Source: Heterobilharzia americana
Taxonomy: Eukaryota; Platyhelminthes; Trematoda; Strigeidida; Schistosomatidae
Direction of reading: 5' to 3'
Assembly (NCBI GenBank): GCA_944470555.2
Contig: OX104127.1
Coordinates: forward strand, 51,512,934 to 51,576,933
Length of the DNA stretch: 64,000 nucleotides
Part shown: positions 49,694 through 59,167 of the stretch, one piece after another
Layout: each line of letters begins with the position of its first letter
Numbering within the stretch: the first letter of the stretch is position 1
Program-made: the position numbers and the translations under genes
Notes under the pieces: generated by a model
Told to the model about the DNA's origin: nothing
Seen by the model: the letters and a program-made list of their open reading frames with translations, nothing else
The model's database searches: none

Positions 49694-50310
49694 ATCTACG
49701 GCCTTCGGTATGTCACCTGGATGTACATGTATTTGATGGTAGGCGCGTATCAGGTCAAGTTTGCTGAAGACCGTCGCACCTTTCAGTGTAGGAGTCAAGT
49801 TGTGTATGTGAGGGAATGAGTAACGATCTGGGACCATTTTAGCATTGAGACTTTGGTAGTCACCACAAGGCCTCGAGTCCATGCCACTGTTTTTGGTGCC
49901 ACGTACAAGAGCGAGGAGCATGGGCTGTTGAATGCTCTGATTATTCCCATCTCAAGCATGTGTTCAGACTCGGCTTTGACAGCATGCAGTTTCTACGAGG
50001 ATAACCATCGTTGTTTGGCCAACAATGGCGGGCCAGTCGTCGTTATGTGATGCGAAACGTTGGTAGTCACACAAAGTATACCACGACTTGGTTAAAAGAT
50101 ATCCGGAAGGGATATAGTAATAGACGCATGAGAACTGAAAGCGTCCATCGTGGAGTACACCGGGCTGAAGAAGAGCGTCTGTGTGGCAATGCTGGAGACA
50201 GTCTTGTGGTAAAGTCAATCAACTTATGCTTACTTGCATCTACAAGCAGTTGATGGTGCTGTACTAAATCCATACCAATTATCCCGGTAGTCACAACAGC
50301 CACAATGAAA
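49694..50310 (-). mobile_element. Ty3/gypsy retrotransposon, protease-RT N-terminal part
   Basis: The minus strand shows the end of a retropepsin-like region (IIGMDLVQHHQLLVDASKHK, about 50290-50220), a linker, then the RT start ([40 protein letters not shown]) up to DIPKAV at the junction with the RTE copy. It belongs with 46540-47367. About 45 codons of RT that should separate the two halves are absent from both, so the RTE insertion was accompanied by loss of target DNA. Confidence 0.8.
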
Positions 50311-50876
50311 ACCTAGTGAGAAGAAAGATGTAGTCCAAGGTTGCAAAACTCCTTCCTTTAGTAAGCATTTTACTCACTGAATCTACAAAATCCATACAAA
50401 AGATAGAATGTTTCTGCTTCGAATTTCTACAAAGAAGAGGTTCACTATAAAAAAGAGCAATGGACGAACAGATATTTCCGATTCACCAGCTTTCGTAAGC
50501 GTACAAAAGGAAAACGGTTTCTTACTAAGAGAAACATATCACCATGAGTTGTCTATATGATAATATACACAGCGCAGAAGAAACAACTACAACTAAGACG
50601 TCAATTTCAGGTAATCGGCTACGCCGACCAACAAGCATACTAACCTCTCAATTTACGTCAAATAACAAAGTAGTAACTAGGTAATAAATTCAAATTTTAG
50701 AAAAAAAATCAACAATCTAAATCAGAAGCAAAAAAAACTGAAAGTTGAAAACAAAACTGATAAAGTTATTAGAATTTGGAAAGAAGCATACAATTAGAAA
50801 TGCAATATTGGAAAACTGCTAGTGTTTACAAACAACCATCTTGTTATCTCCTTATATGCTCTACAAAATATGGATA
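50311..50876. other. No gene recognised; probable 3' flank of the MSRB exon
   Basis: AT-rich, with long A and T runs near 50700-50760. On the minus strand it would be the 3' untranslated side of the MSRB terminal exon. No coding motif was seen. Confidence 0.4.
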
Positions 50877-51043
50877 TCAGCTAGTTGATGAATTCAAATT
50901 GGACGGAGAGTTAACAGAAGGCTCAAAGGTAAGAGCACAAGAATTAATACAATAGCGAAGACCTGTAGGCTTCGGTCCATCATCGAACACATGTCCCAAA
51001 TGGGCGTTGCATCGTTTACAGGAAACTTCTACACGGACAGCCC
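50877..51043 (-). CDS. MSRB: Methionine-R-sulfoxide reductase B, terminal exon
   Basis: MsrB repairs oxidised methionine using a catalytic Cys (or Sec) and a structural zinc held by two CxxC pairs. On the minus strand, a pyrimidine-rich acceptor 'ttaattctcag' precedes the exon at 51043. The exon reads [20 protein letters not shown], then [14 protein letters not shown], and ends at TGA (50879-50877). It contains the second zinc pair (CKRC), the [11 protein letters not shown] signature and the catalytic Cys in RYCINS, in the right order and spacing for the C-terminal part of the family. The exon starts with two bases completing a split codon. Upstream exons (first CxxC, GWPSF-type motif) should lie at higher coordinates, but I could not find them before 54 kb. 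They may be beyond long introns, or this may be an orphan exon. Confidence 0.85.
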
Positions 51044-54000
51044 CTGAGAATTAAACAAATTTAAGTCAACAGGTGTGTGCAGTAAGGTAAATGATAACTG
51101 GTGATGTTGAAATAATCACGAAGCATAATCATGACACTAGCGAATAGAGTTCGTACCTGATGTCAGATGTTTGGAGGCAATCGGTAGGAAGTCCCGCTCC
51201 AACTACGTTTTGCGCTTGTCCGCACTCCTCAGCAAGGTGTATCGGCAGCCTAGAGGGAGCTGATGTCCCCTCGAAGGCTCGGAACTGCGTCACGCTGTGC
51301 TTCAGCCAGGCACGTTGACACGGTGCTATTCGGGCCGCAACCGACCTCTTGTAGCATCGGATATAGCATATTGACAAGTTACTCTCCAGCGACAAATCAC
51401 TGTGCACCGTCATGCTCAGTCTACTCATCTGATGCCTACATTACAAAATGATCAGTAGAATTCGGTCAGCACTTAGCGCCAGATAACATGATATTGGTCA
51501 CTTTCCAACGACTAATTAATGTAGAGTTGCTAACCACCCATTTGTAAGTATACGTATAGACCATGAGAAGAGCTAATGAGTGTTTGCAAGTAAGTGATTG
51601 CCGCCAGATAAGTATGTATTCCATGAGATTTGAAGCAGATATATGAAGACAGTACCCTAGAATGAAGTTAACTAGGAAAGGATATGTATTGTGCCTTTGA
51701 CCCACCACCACCACTATCAACATAGGACCAGGCATTAGTGGTTAACGGTCCGGGTTGCCACAGCTCATGTCAGTACATCAAGTAAAAAGACAGTGAAGTG
51801 CTAGATGAAGATAAGAAAATTTAGTCAGAAGAAATATAAAGTACGAAAAGAGAGAAAGGAAGAATGAGAAAATAGTGAGATTCGGTATAGCGTGAAGATG
51901 AGGATAATGTGTGTATACATCTGCGCCACTGACATCGATTTGGAGCCAAGATGATCACTTTGCAGGCGATTCACAAATCCTACGCTTCACGCTAACATTT
52001 CTCGCAGCTGAGTATTTTTTCAACTGCCATTCAACTGTGGTATCAACAGGATTTCGGCTGGAAACCACTCAGCCAAGATCACAAGGTGTGATCTTTGACA
52101 CTAGTGTCATGAACTAGCAAGAGATACTACTACCGAACAACTCAAGTACTTAGAAACCACTCAGCCTGGTCTGTAGATTTCGATAGCTAGGTCAAAGTGA
52201 TATAAACACCGAGACGGCCGTTTCCCACGTTTGAGACGAAGCTGATCAGCGGTGTACTTGGACAAGTTCAGATCACCTGAATCTTCCCAGATGACTTGCA
52301 TGAACAGGTATACCCTGAATAAGATGGTCAATTTGCAAAAACTTACAGATCGCACGGTCCACATCGATATTCCTCACAGCTGGGTGTTTTTTTTAACTGC
52401 TTAATTGCTGTGTCAACTGGATTCCCGTTGAATATAGGTTTGAAAGCACCTTGTCACTGTTCACCAATAAAAGCACATCAAACTGGTACAAGACGACAAT
52501 GCCGTTGAAGTAAACGAATAAATCGATATATATATTCTTAATTTAACACCGTGTAGAAGCAAGATGAATGCTGAATTTTACTGTGTCAAATAACCCGAAT
52601 GCATTATGAAACTTCATATTTACACTCATTAACAAGATCATCCTATCTGAATAACTCATTCTATACACTAGACCTAAACATATCACACAATGCCAGGCTT
52701 CTTGATCAAGAGATTTGTTATGATCCAACGCTATAAGTAGCGATACAACGCTCCGAGATGATACGATTAACGATAGAACAATGACTTCACAACTCGATAT
52801 TCAGCTGACACCATAAGAAGACGATGGGATTGAAAGTTTAGTTACTCCAACCGAATGATAATAGGTAAAAACTCAGTCGTTTATCTATCTTTAGATGGCC
52901 TTCGCCAGAGAAAACAAAATAGCATATTCAAAGTGTAAAATGGACCAATCAGCGTTTAGTATCCTAGACTGCAGTAAAAATAGACAACATAGAACGGCGC
53001 AAAAAGAAGGCTTCAAATTTACAATGATAATATAAACATTATAAGTTAGTTGTCTTAGGGATAAGCCATCCCTAACATGATTTCTATGTTTTCTCTATGT
53101 AGTGATGCACGTCACATTGCTTTTACTAGCTGCGTACCTACCCTGACCACCACAACCAGTTCAAATATAAGCCTTTGCCATCCTCGTCATCAGAAAAAGC
53201 TGACAGTCGTTTACAGATATTAGAGAAGACTTGTAGCTTACGGTTAGGAAGATAATTGCTTGATGTTTTGCGAACTTCGAACTGACCTCATCAGCATTCA
53301 CTTCGTTCAAAAAGTTAAGAATTTATAAGTTGTATCGATCCTTATGAAGGAAATCTCCCAAACTTGAACGTTATTTGGCTTGTGGCTAGCGATGATTCGT
53401 TCTTTCTTTTTTATCATAGGTTGACTTTAATAACTCACGTTATCATTTGAACTATACCGCCAACTTAATGTCTGATGACTGATTTGTTTGGTTGATTTCG
53501 AGTTGTCTGATCCCTTCCATGTGGTTTGTTTATTGAGATTCAATTCACAAATGAATAAGAAAAAAAAAATGAAATCGCGTTCTAAGATGGTGGGGATATA
53601 TCATGTCGTTTGACTGCAAGTCGATGTTCATAAGTTCTTTGTACAATTCAACGAATGGATTGGCCAACATAATGATTAAACTGACAGTCCTTACAACTAA
53701 TTTTGTAGATTTTGTTCATCTTGTTTTTTCTAGATAATGGACCCTCTAGCTTGAATTAGATGTTGTGATGCGATTTGGTTGGTTTGTGCGCCACGCAAAT
53801 AGCGATTAAGTGAAGCAATCGGTTGACAATTTCTGAGGAAAGAAGCACCAACTTACTAAGAAGAAAAAAGAAAGCACTCTATTCACTAATATCAGATAAG
53901 TGATTCATAATACTCCGTGAAGAAAAATGAAGTAAAACAGCCGTCATTATCAAAGTAGATTACGTGGAAAAAGCATAAGAAGTACCCTGCAATAAGAGTA

Positions 54001-54440
54001 ATTATCAAATGGTAGATAGGAAACCAATTAGACAACTGTACAACTAAATTCATTGGAAATTAAATCACGAAAGAACAGTGGTGAATGAAGACAGATGATG
54101 CAGTTCTATGTAAATCTGAAGGCCGATCAAAAGTGCATAAGGTAGGTATTCCACTCGAATACGGGTAACACCATAAATTGTTTATCGAAGAATTACACGA
54201 TGGGCTTAAACATCCTGTCAATGACAATGAACACTGAGACAATCCAGCAACTTCAAGATAGAGTCAACGGTATCCTCCAGTGTAACTGCACTTTTCACGT
54301 CGATTAGCCCACATCTAACAACAATAACAAGGGTCCTCAAAAATGACTGGAAGCTTAAAAATATTGAAAAACTACTACTACAAACTTGATAGAACTAGTC
54401 ATCCTGTCTCATGGTGCGCATTCAGTCCAACAGCAATATC
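51044..54440. other. No gene recognised; dispersed repeat at 51990-52180
   Basis: Presumed intron or upstream region of MSRB. A GC-richer, repeat-like block lies at 51230-51430. The piece at 51990-52180 belongs to the second dispersed repeat family ('cagccaagatcacaaggtgtgatc', 'gtcatgaact'), with a weaker echo at 52340-52440. No motif for an MSRB upstream exon was recognised on the minus strand. Confidence 0.4.
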
Positions 54441-54458
54441 TACAAACTATTAAACGAA

Positions 54459-54508
54459 CCCGCATTTCGTCCTACTTGGGACTCGCCAGCTGGATGTATC
54501 TGCCTCTC
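54459..54508 (-). ncRNA. Degenerate hammerhead ribozyme (half motif)
   Basis: The minus strand reads GGCAGATACATCCAG, then CTGGCGA where the core needs CTGATGA, a perfect stem II (GTCC-CAAGTA-GGAC), GAAA and TGCGGG. The 3' strand of stem I and the cleavage site are missing. Two core changes and the truncation should abolish cleavage. Confidence 0.7.
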
Positions 54509-54730
54509 AGTGAGTGATGTTGTTCATCCACTACACCACCGAGCCACGATAGCCACTTCTTGTGCGACGGGTATAGGTTTAGTGCTTTGCTTGCATTACA
54601 CTGCCGTTGATTGGACCGAATTGATTAGTCTCTCTTGGCATATGGACTCCTATGCGGATGCCTCGATATTGCCTGTCTTTTTAACTATGTATAGTAACGA
54701 TGGTGAAAGAACATCACTCATTGGGAGGCA

Positions 54731-54785
54731 GGTACATCCAGCTGATGAGTCCCAAACAAGATGAAATGCGCATCCTGGATTCCAC
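54731..54785 (+). ncRNA. Type I hammerhead ribozyme, schistosome Sm-alpha kind
   Basis: A self-cleaving RNA motif. The stem I strands are 54731-54741 (GGTACATCCAG) and 54775-54785 (CTGGATTCCAC). Core CTGATGA is at 54742-54748 and GAAA at 54763-54766. The very short stem III (ATG/CAT with a two-base loop) is at 54766-54773, and the predicted cleavage is after C54774 in an AUC triplet (an allowed NUH site). Stem II (54749-54762) is weakened: a G-U pair, two good pairs and a C-A mismatch. All catalytic-core bases are present, so it may be slow but active if transcribed from the plus strand. Confidence 0.88.
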
Positions 54786-55004
54786 TGCTAGCCACTGCTT
54801 ATCATTACTATACATAAGCTAAAAAGATAGGCAATATCGAGGCATCCGCATAGGAGCCCATATGCCAAGAGAAACTGATCAATTCAGTCTAATCAACGAC
54901 TGTGTAATACAAGCAATAACACTACTAAACGAATTGCCATTGGTCCACGAATACTTGGACTGATAACCGAAGAGGCGATGCAGATATTATAATTAATAAT
55001 CACC

Positions 55005-55140
55005 CCAACGGTGATGTTGTGGCTCAGTGGTTTAGCGAGATGACTACCAACCACTGGATCACGGTTTCGAGTCCCGCTCCATCCTACCAAGGTGCGAGCA
55101 GTCAAGTAGTATCACAAGCCTCACACTGTTTATTGAAAGG
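55005..55140 (+). repeat. tRNA-derived SINE head with A and B boxes
   Basis: TGGCTCAGTGG at 55020-55030 fits a pol III A box. GGTTTCGAGTCCC at 55063-55075 fits a B box with one extra T. Spacing is tRNA-like. It lies just downstream of the hammerhead repeat in the same orientation. Related minus-strand copies are at 42965-43130 and, partly, 43985-44110. Confidence 0.7.
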
Positions 55141-55149
55141 ATATGCACG

Positions 55150-55985
55150 AGGTAGCTGAGTGCCAACAATCAAACTGGAAATGTGGACTCATTATTGCGA
55201 CTGCATTTTTGGAATTATCCACAACGAATAAACTGGAAAACACGTTCAATCTCATCAACCAAACATTCAATACACAAAAAACGAGAAAGAAAACGAAACT
55301 GCGCTTCAAGACATTCTTATCAGAAGAACATATGGTGCAATCTCATAGACTCAAGCGTTCAGAAAAGGCGAAACAGACCGAATTTTGGACTACAACGGTA
55401 GCAACACAACGTCTCACAAACACAGCTATTTATAAGTACTAGTTATGAGTGTCAAATTTCATTGCAGCACTCAACAACTAAAGAAGTCACAAGAAAACCA
55501 CCTTTACAAGTTTTTCGAGTCAATGACTACCCAATACACTTCCTCTAGAAATGACTATCAACAGAACACACATCAAGACTACTACCTAAACTTACGAAAC
55601 GAATCACCTAAGTATACATCAACGATGTTTCAGAAGCTGTCAACAGACCATTTCATCCATTCCCCATCAGTGTTGCATACAAACAAATCAAATCCCATCA
55701 GATGTCATGCAAACTAAAGGATTCATAATCTAGAGAAGATAAGACGAATGTAATCTACAGAATTAGTGGTAAAGACTGTCAATATCACGATGTTGGACAA
55801 TCCAGTCGTTGAATCGCACATCATAACTCATAATCATGGGTGTAGATGAGCGTAACCCCAACTTTGATAGGGATCACGTGAAAACACTACAATACGCAAG
55901 CTGAAGAATTGCAACACAATACCCAGAAGCATGGCACTCCAGCCAAACGGCAATCAATGCACATGTGAACATTGAAACAGTCAAC
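55150..55985 (+). mobile_element. Truncated Penelope-like element, 3' part
   Basis: Plus-strand frames include VIYRISGKDCQYHDVGQSSR (about 55750, GIY-YIG nuclease start with the family's Cys pattern and V-G-Q-S-R). Downstream, EAWHSSQTAINAHVNI (about 55925) resembles the tail motif that follows the nuclease in these elements. Upstream open frames at 55143-55717 are unassigned. Several stops show decay. It lies directly in front of the better-preserved element at 56020. Confidence 0.55.
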
Positions 55986-56646
55986 GGATTACTATGAAAG
56001 GACCAGCCAACTAAAAATCAATTTTGTAAACTTCAGGACCAAAATCTGACCTGACAGAGTTGAATAGGTTGAGCACTGGGTAACTGGATTAAAAGTGAAA
56101 TATATTTTGTAAACATATCGTGAACGATTAAGGAATTTAGATGATATAATTAAACTTCTCCTCCCTATTGAACTACATGAAGAAATCTTTCTTACATTCA
56201 ACCAAAGAGAAAACCATTTTCTGAACATTTCTAAATGTGGACAAATCAGAAATTTTGAAAGAATGAAAGCGTCAAAAGAAGGAAAGAAAACCTCATCAGA
56301 TAAAGACCAACCCAGCAACTTGAAGGTTGTCCGTAATTTATCCAACAAAAACCTGTCAGAGCATGAGATCACACTTCTGAGAAAAGGTCTGAACCACTCA
56401 GCACCCTCGAAGTGGCACCCATCATCGAATCAGTGATTGGAAGACTACCAGATAAAGACGCGCACACTGTACGTCAGAAAGCTTCTAGCATTCTACGAAA
56501 ACAGGTATATATGTCGCCAAACATTTCAAAAGAAGAACGATCAGCCCTCCGCAACCTACGAATGGATAAAACAATCGTATTTACCAAGGCAGATTAAGGA
56601 AATGTAACGGTGATTATGAACAAAACCGACCACGATCTTAAAGCAT

Positions 56647-57420
56647 ATGAGCATCTGTCAACCGGTCCTTATGAAGAAATTGGATCAAAAAAGGGCCAAG
56701 CAACAAAAAAAAACGATGAAAACAGAAACAGGTCAACTCTTAAAGGATCTGAAACTTTTCACTGGAGACTCATTATGGTTCTCCCTTTATCCAAAATCAT
56801 GCACTTCATCACGCTTCTATGGATTACCGAAAATTCATGAACCCGATGTCCCTCTGAGACCAATAGTAGATTTTACAAATTCTCCAACATATGCTCTATC
56901 TAAATATTTAGCATCGTTATTAAAGCTTCTGCAACGCTCTATTATCAGCTCAATTAAAGACTCTTATGAATTCAATTCAAGTATATCGGAATTATCTATT
57001 GCAGAGAATGAAACAATGGTAAGTTATGATGTTGTTTCACTGTATTCTAGTATTCCCACTGAAAAATGTTTAGATTTCATAAATGAACTACTAGAATGTG
57101 ACCACACGTTGGCAGATAGATCTCCGTTGAACCCCAGCCTCGTCATGAAAGCACTCAACTTTTGTTTAAAGTCGACACTCTTCACGTTTAGAGGAAAACT
57201 ATACAAGCAAACTAATGGAGTAGCTATGGGTTCTCCGGTGTCCCCTATCGTTGCAAACCCTTTCATATCCCATATTGGATCAATCATCTTTTCGAACATC
57301 ATCAAACCGCGTATATGGCTCAGATACGTGGATGATACTTTCGTAATTTTAAAAAGATCTGGCCTCAGATCCTTTTCGAAGTTAATCAACACATTCTCCA
57401 CATATCAAGTTCACATGTGA
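56647..57420 (+). pseudogene. Penelope-like reverse transcriptase domain
   Basis: A 257-codon open segment. SSRFYGLPKIHEPDVPLRPI (RT entry motif), SYDVVSLYSSIPTEK (catalytic motif A with its Asp), TNGVAMGSPVSPIVAN (motif B) and LRYVDDTFVI (catalytic YVDD, about 57320) are all present and correctly ordered. It ends at a TGA at 57418 inside what should be a continuing protein, where a frameshift leads into EHENASRELPFLD-like sequence. The catalytic residues are intact. Confidence 0.85.
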
Positions 57421-57925
57421 ACATGAAAATGCAAGCAGGGAACTACCATTTCTAGACTGTTTAGTTAAAAGGAATGGAAACGGAAGTCTAAGTTTATCTA
57501 TTCATCATAAACCAACACATTCAAATCGATATCTTGATTTCAACTCAGCACATCCACTCGGTGCTAAACTTTCACTTGCTCGGAACTTATTCAGGAGAGC
57601 CATAAAGCTCATCACGAATGAAAATGACAGGCAAACGGAAGTAAGTAATACATTAGATATATTATATTCCAATAACTACCCTAGAAACGTCATTCAAAAG
57701 ATCCAAAAACATGAACAGTGGGACCCAAGAGAAGATTCAAATGACGATTCTTGAATTGGTACAATAGTTCTACCATTCCGCCAAGGTACAGCCGAAGAGT
57801 TACAAAGAATCTTAAGAAAGCACCGAATCAGGACCTTTTACAAGACAACCAACACTCTGAGGAATGCTCCAGTCCACGTAAAAGATAAAGTCCCTTTTAC
57901 CTCCACACAAAATTGTGTCTACAAA

Positions 57926-58279
57926 TTGGGCTGTGTCGACTGTGATGCTTATTATATTGGAGAATCATCCCGTGAGATCCTCATTAGGGCTAAAGAACAT
58001 GCAAGCTACACAAAACGAGCACCAAGTAATCCTGTAGAACTAGAGAACCCACAAATCAAGTCGCCGATCGCTATCCACGCCACATATCACAGTCACAAAA
58101 TCGATATTAAAAACATTAAAATTATTCAAAAAGGATTTTCAAACTACAAAGAAAGGAGAATAGCAGAGGCATTTTACATTATGTTGAATCCTAATGTGCT
58201 CACCAGAAAGGAAGGCCTAACAATTCAACCAACCTGGACAGTATTTCCAAAAACAAAAACAACACATCACACACAATGA
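57926..58279 (+). pseudogene. Penelope-like GIY-YIG endonuclease domain
   Basis: A 117-codon open segment starting inside the domain. CVDCDAYYIGESSREILI gives the YYIG core with the conserved Arg, and RAKEH follows. The C-terminal half contains the conserved Glu in ERRIAEAFYIMLN. Just before it (about 57905) the frame reads NCVYKLG, supplying the first part of the GIY-like strand. The domain nicks DNA to prime reverse transcription. It is the only well-kept nuclease of this class in the window. Confidence 0.8.
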
Positions 58280-58285
58280 TCTCGT

Positions 58286-58562
58286 CAAAAGTACATACAC
58301 ACAAACAAACCGAATTTTGTCATCCATATTATTTATTTACTTTTTCAAACCCAGTTACATATATACACATTTATATTTAAACCCCCTTTACGTATACAAA
58401 AACGATTCGTACTCACGTTGAACCTATCTTGGTAGTATTGATTTAAATTTTCATACCAAGAGTAAGGTTTCCCCCTTTTTCTATCCCTTACTGTTCCTAT
58501 GTTTCCGATTAACTTCATTGACCTTTTTCGTAAATTTTCACATAAATAGTTCGACAAGTCCA
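58286..58562. other. 3' flank of the Penelope-like element
   Basis: AT-rich, with no clear terminal structure of the element. Nothing else was recognised. Confidence 0.35.
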
Positions 58563-58645
58563 TGTGTGATCAGATTGTTCGAGATGTATAGCGCTAATAC
58601 ACCACATGTTTCAGACAATCTTCGTCTTCTAATTACGCTGTTTAA
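58563..58645 (+). repeat. Short dispersed repeat
   Basis: 'tgtgtgatcagattgttcga' to 'cttcgtcttctaattacgct' matches 21818-21900 (and its mirror 19684-19766), the segment inserted in the RTE derivatives of inverted repeat 3. This shows that the insert there is a dispersed element of its own. Confidence 0.7.
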
Positions 58646-58983
58646 ACATTCATATCACCTTGAACTCCAATATCCAATGTCCAATATTGATAGTGCGAGC
58701 GTAGAAAACTAGTAGTTTTTGATCTCTCGCGTCTAGTTCTTAGGGCTTGGTTCCAGTTGTTCGGTTCACTCCTGCAGTGGACGAGGAAATCCCCTCTGCT
58801 TTCTTGCTTTTAGCTTCGGTGAGGTGGATGTTTTGTGGGTTAGTAGGTTGTAATTTGTAGAGTGATTAGGGAGCTACGGGCTGCTGGGAAGTTTAGAGAA
58901 CAACCGTGACTCCTGTCTGTGTAGGTACCTGAAAGAGAATATTAAGGTAGTGGTAAAGGAATGAAGAGAGAAATAAGGAAGAG

Positions 58984-59062
58984 TAAAAAAAATAAATAAA
59001 TAAATAAAATAATAAAAAAAAAAAAATAAATAAAAAAAATAAAAATAATAGTAATAATAATG
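58984..59062 (+). repeat. A-rich low-complexity tract, (AAAT)n-like
   Basis: About 80 bp made only of A and T apart from a few G's, mostly AAAT and AAT units. It adjoins the 3' side of the minus-strand CR1-like element. On that sense strand it would read as T-rich, so it is not a plain poly-A tail. Confidence 0.85.
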
Positions 59063-59167
59063 TAGGGAAGAGGAAAGGGAAGGAGAATAAAAGAAGGGGT
59101 GAAGAGAGAAATGAGAACGAAAGAAAAGTATTTGGGAATTGCCCGAATGGTCGCGTGGGTTTGGTTC

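Larger units (their letters stand above)
54455..54930 (+). repeat. Sm-alpha-like hammerhead-bearing repeat, two opposed copies
   Basis: Two units face in opposite directions. Segment 54578-54706 is the approximate reverse complement of 54797-54925 ('cttggcatatgg.ctcctatgcggatgcctcgatattgcct' in one, reversed in the other). The plus-strand unit carries the hammerhead at 54731-54785, and the minus-strand unit carries a degenerate one at 54508-54459. The order ribozyme, tail and (in the opposed copy) tail, ribozyme suggests pieces of tandem units. The sequence strongly resembles the schistosome Sm-alpha SINE-like repeat as I remember it; this was not checked by a search. Confidence 0.8.
56020..58285 (+). 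mobile_element. Penelope-like retroelement, nearly complete
   Basis: Plus strand. An N-terminal region spans about 56150-56640 (NLKVVRNLSNKNLSEHEITL, then RQKASSILRKQV). The reverse transcriptase is at 56647-57420, a post-RT region at 57420-57720 and a GIY-YIG nuclease at 57880-58279. Reverse transcriptase plus C-terminal GIY-YIG is the hallmark of Penelope-like elements, which in schistosomes include Cercyon-type families. Three or four frameshifts and stops (for example after FTKAD at 56597 and at 57418) prevent one continuous protein. No flanking LTR-like repeats were recognised. Confidence 0.85.

Noticed and set aside
55020..55075. A functional tRNA gene
   Set aside because: The B box has an extra base, no acceptor-stem pairing was visible at the ends, and related copies occur elsewhere with the same tail, so a tRNA-derived SINE is the better call.
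58984..59062. Poly-A tail of the CR1-like element
   Set aside because: The element is on the minus strand, so a poly-A tail would appear as T's on the plus strand. The tract is A-rich and built of AAAT units.
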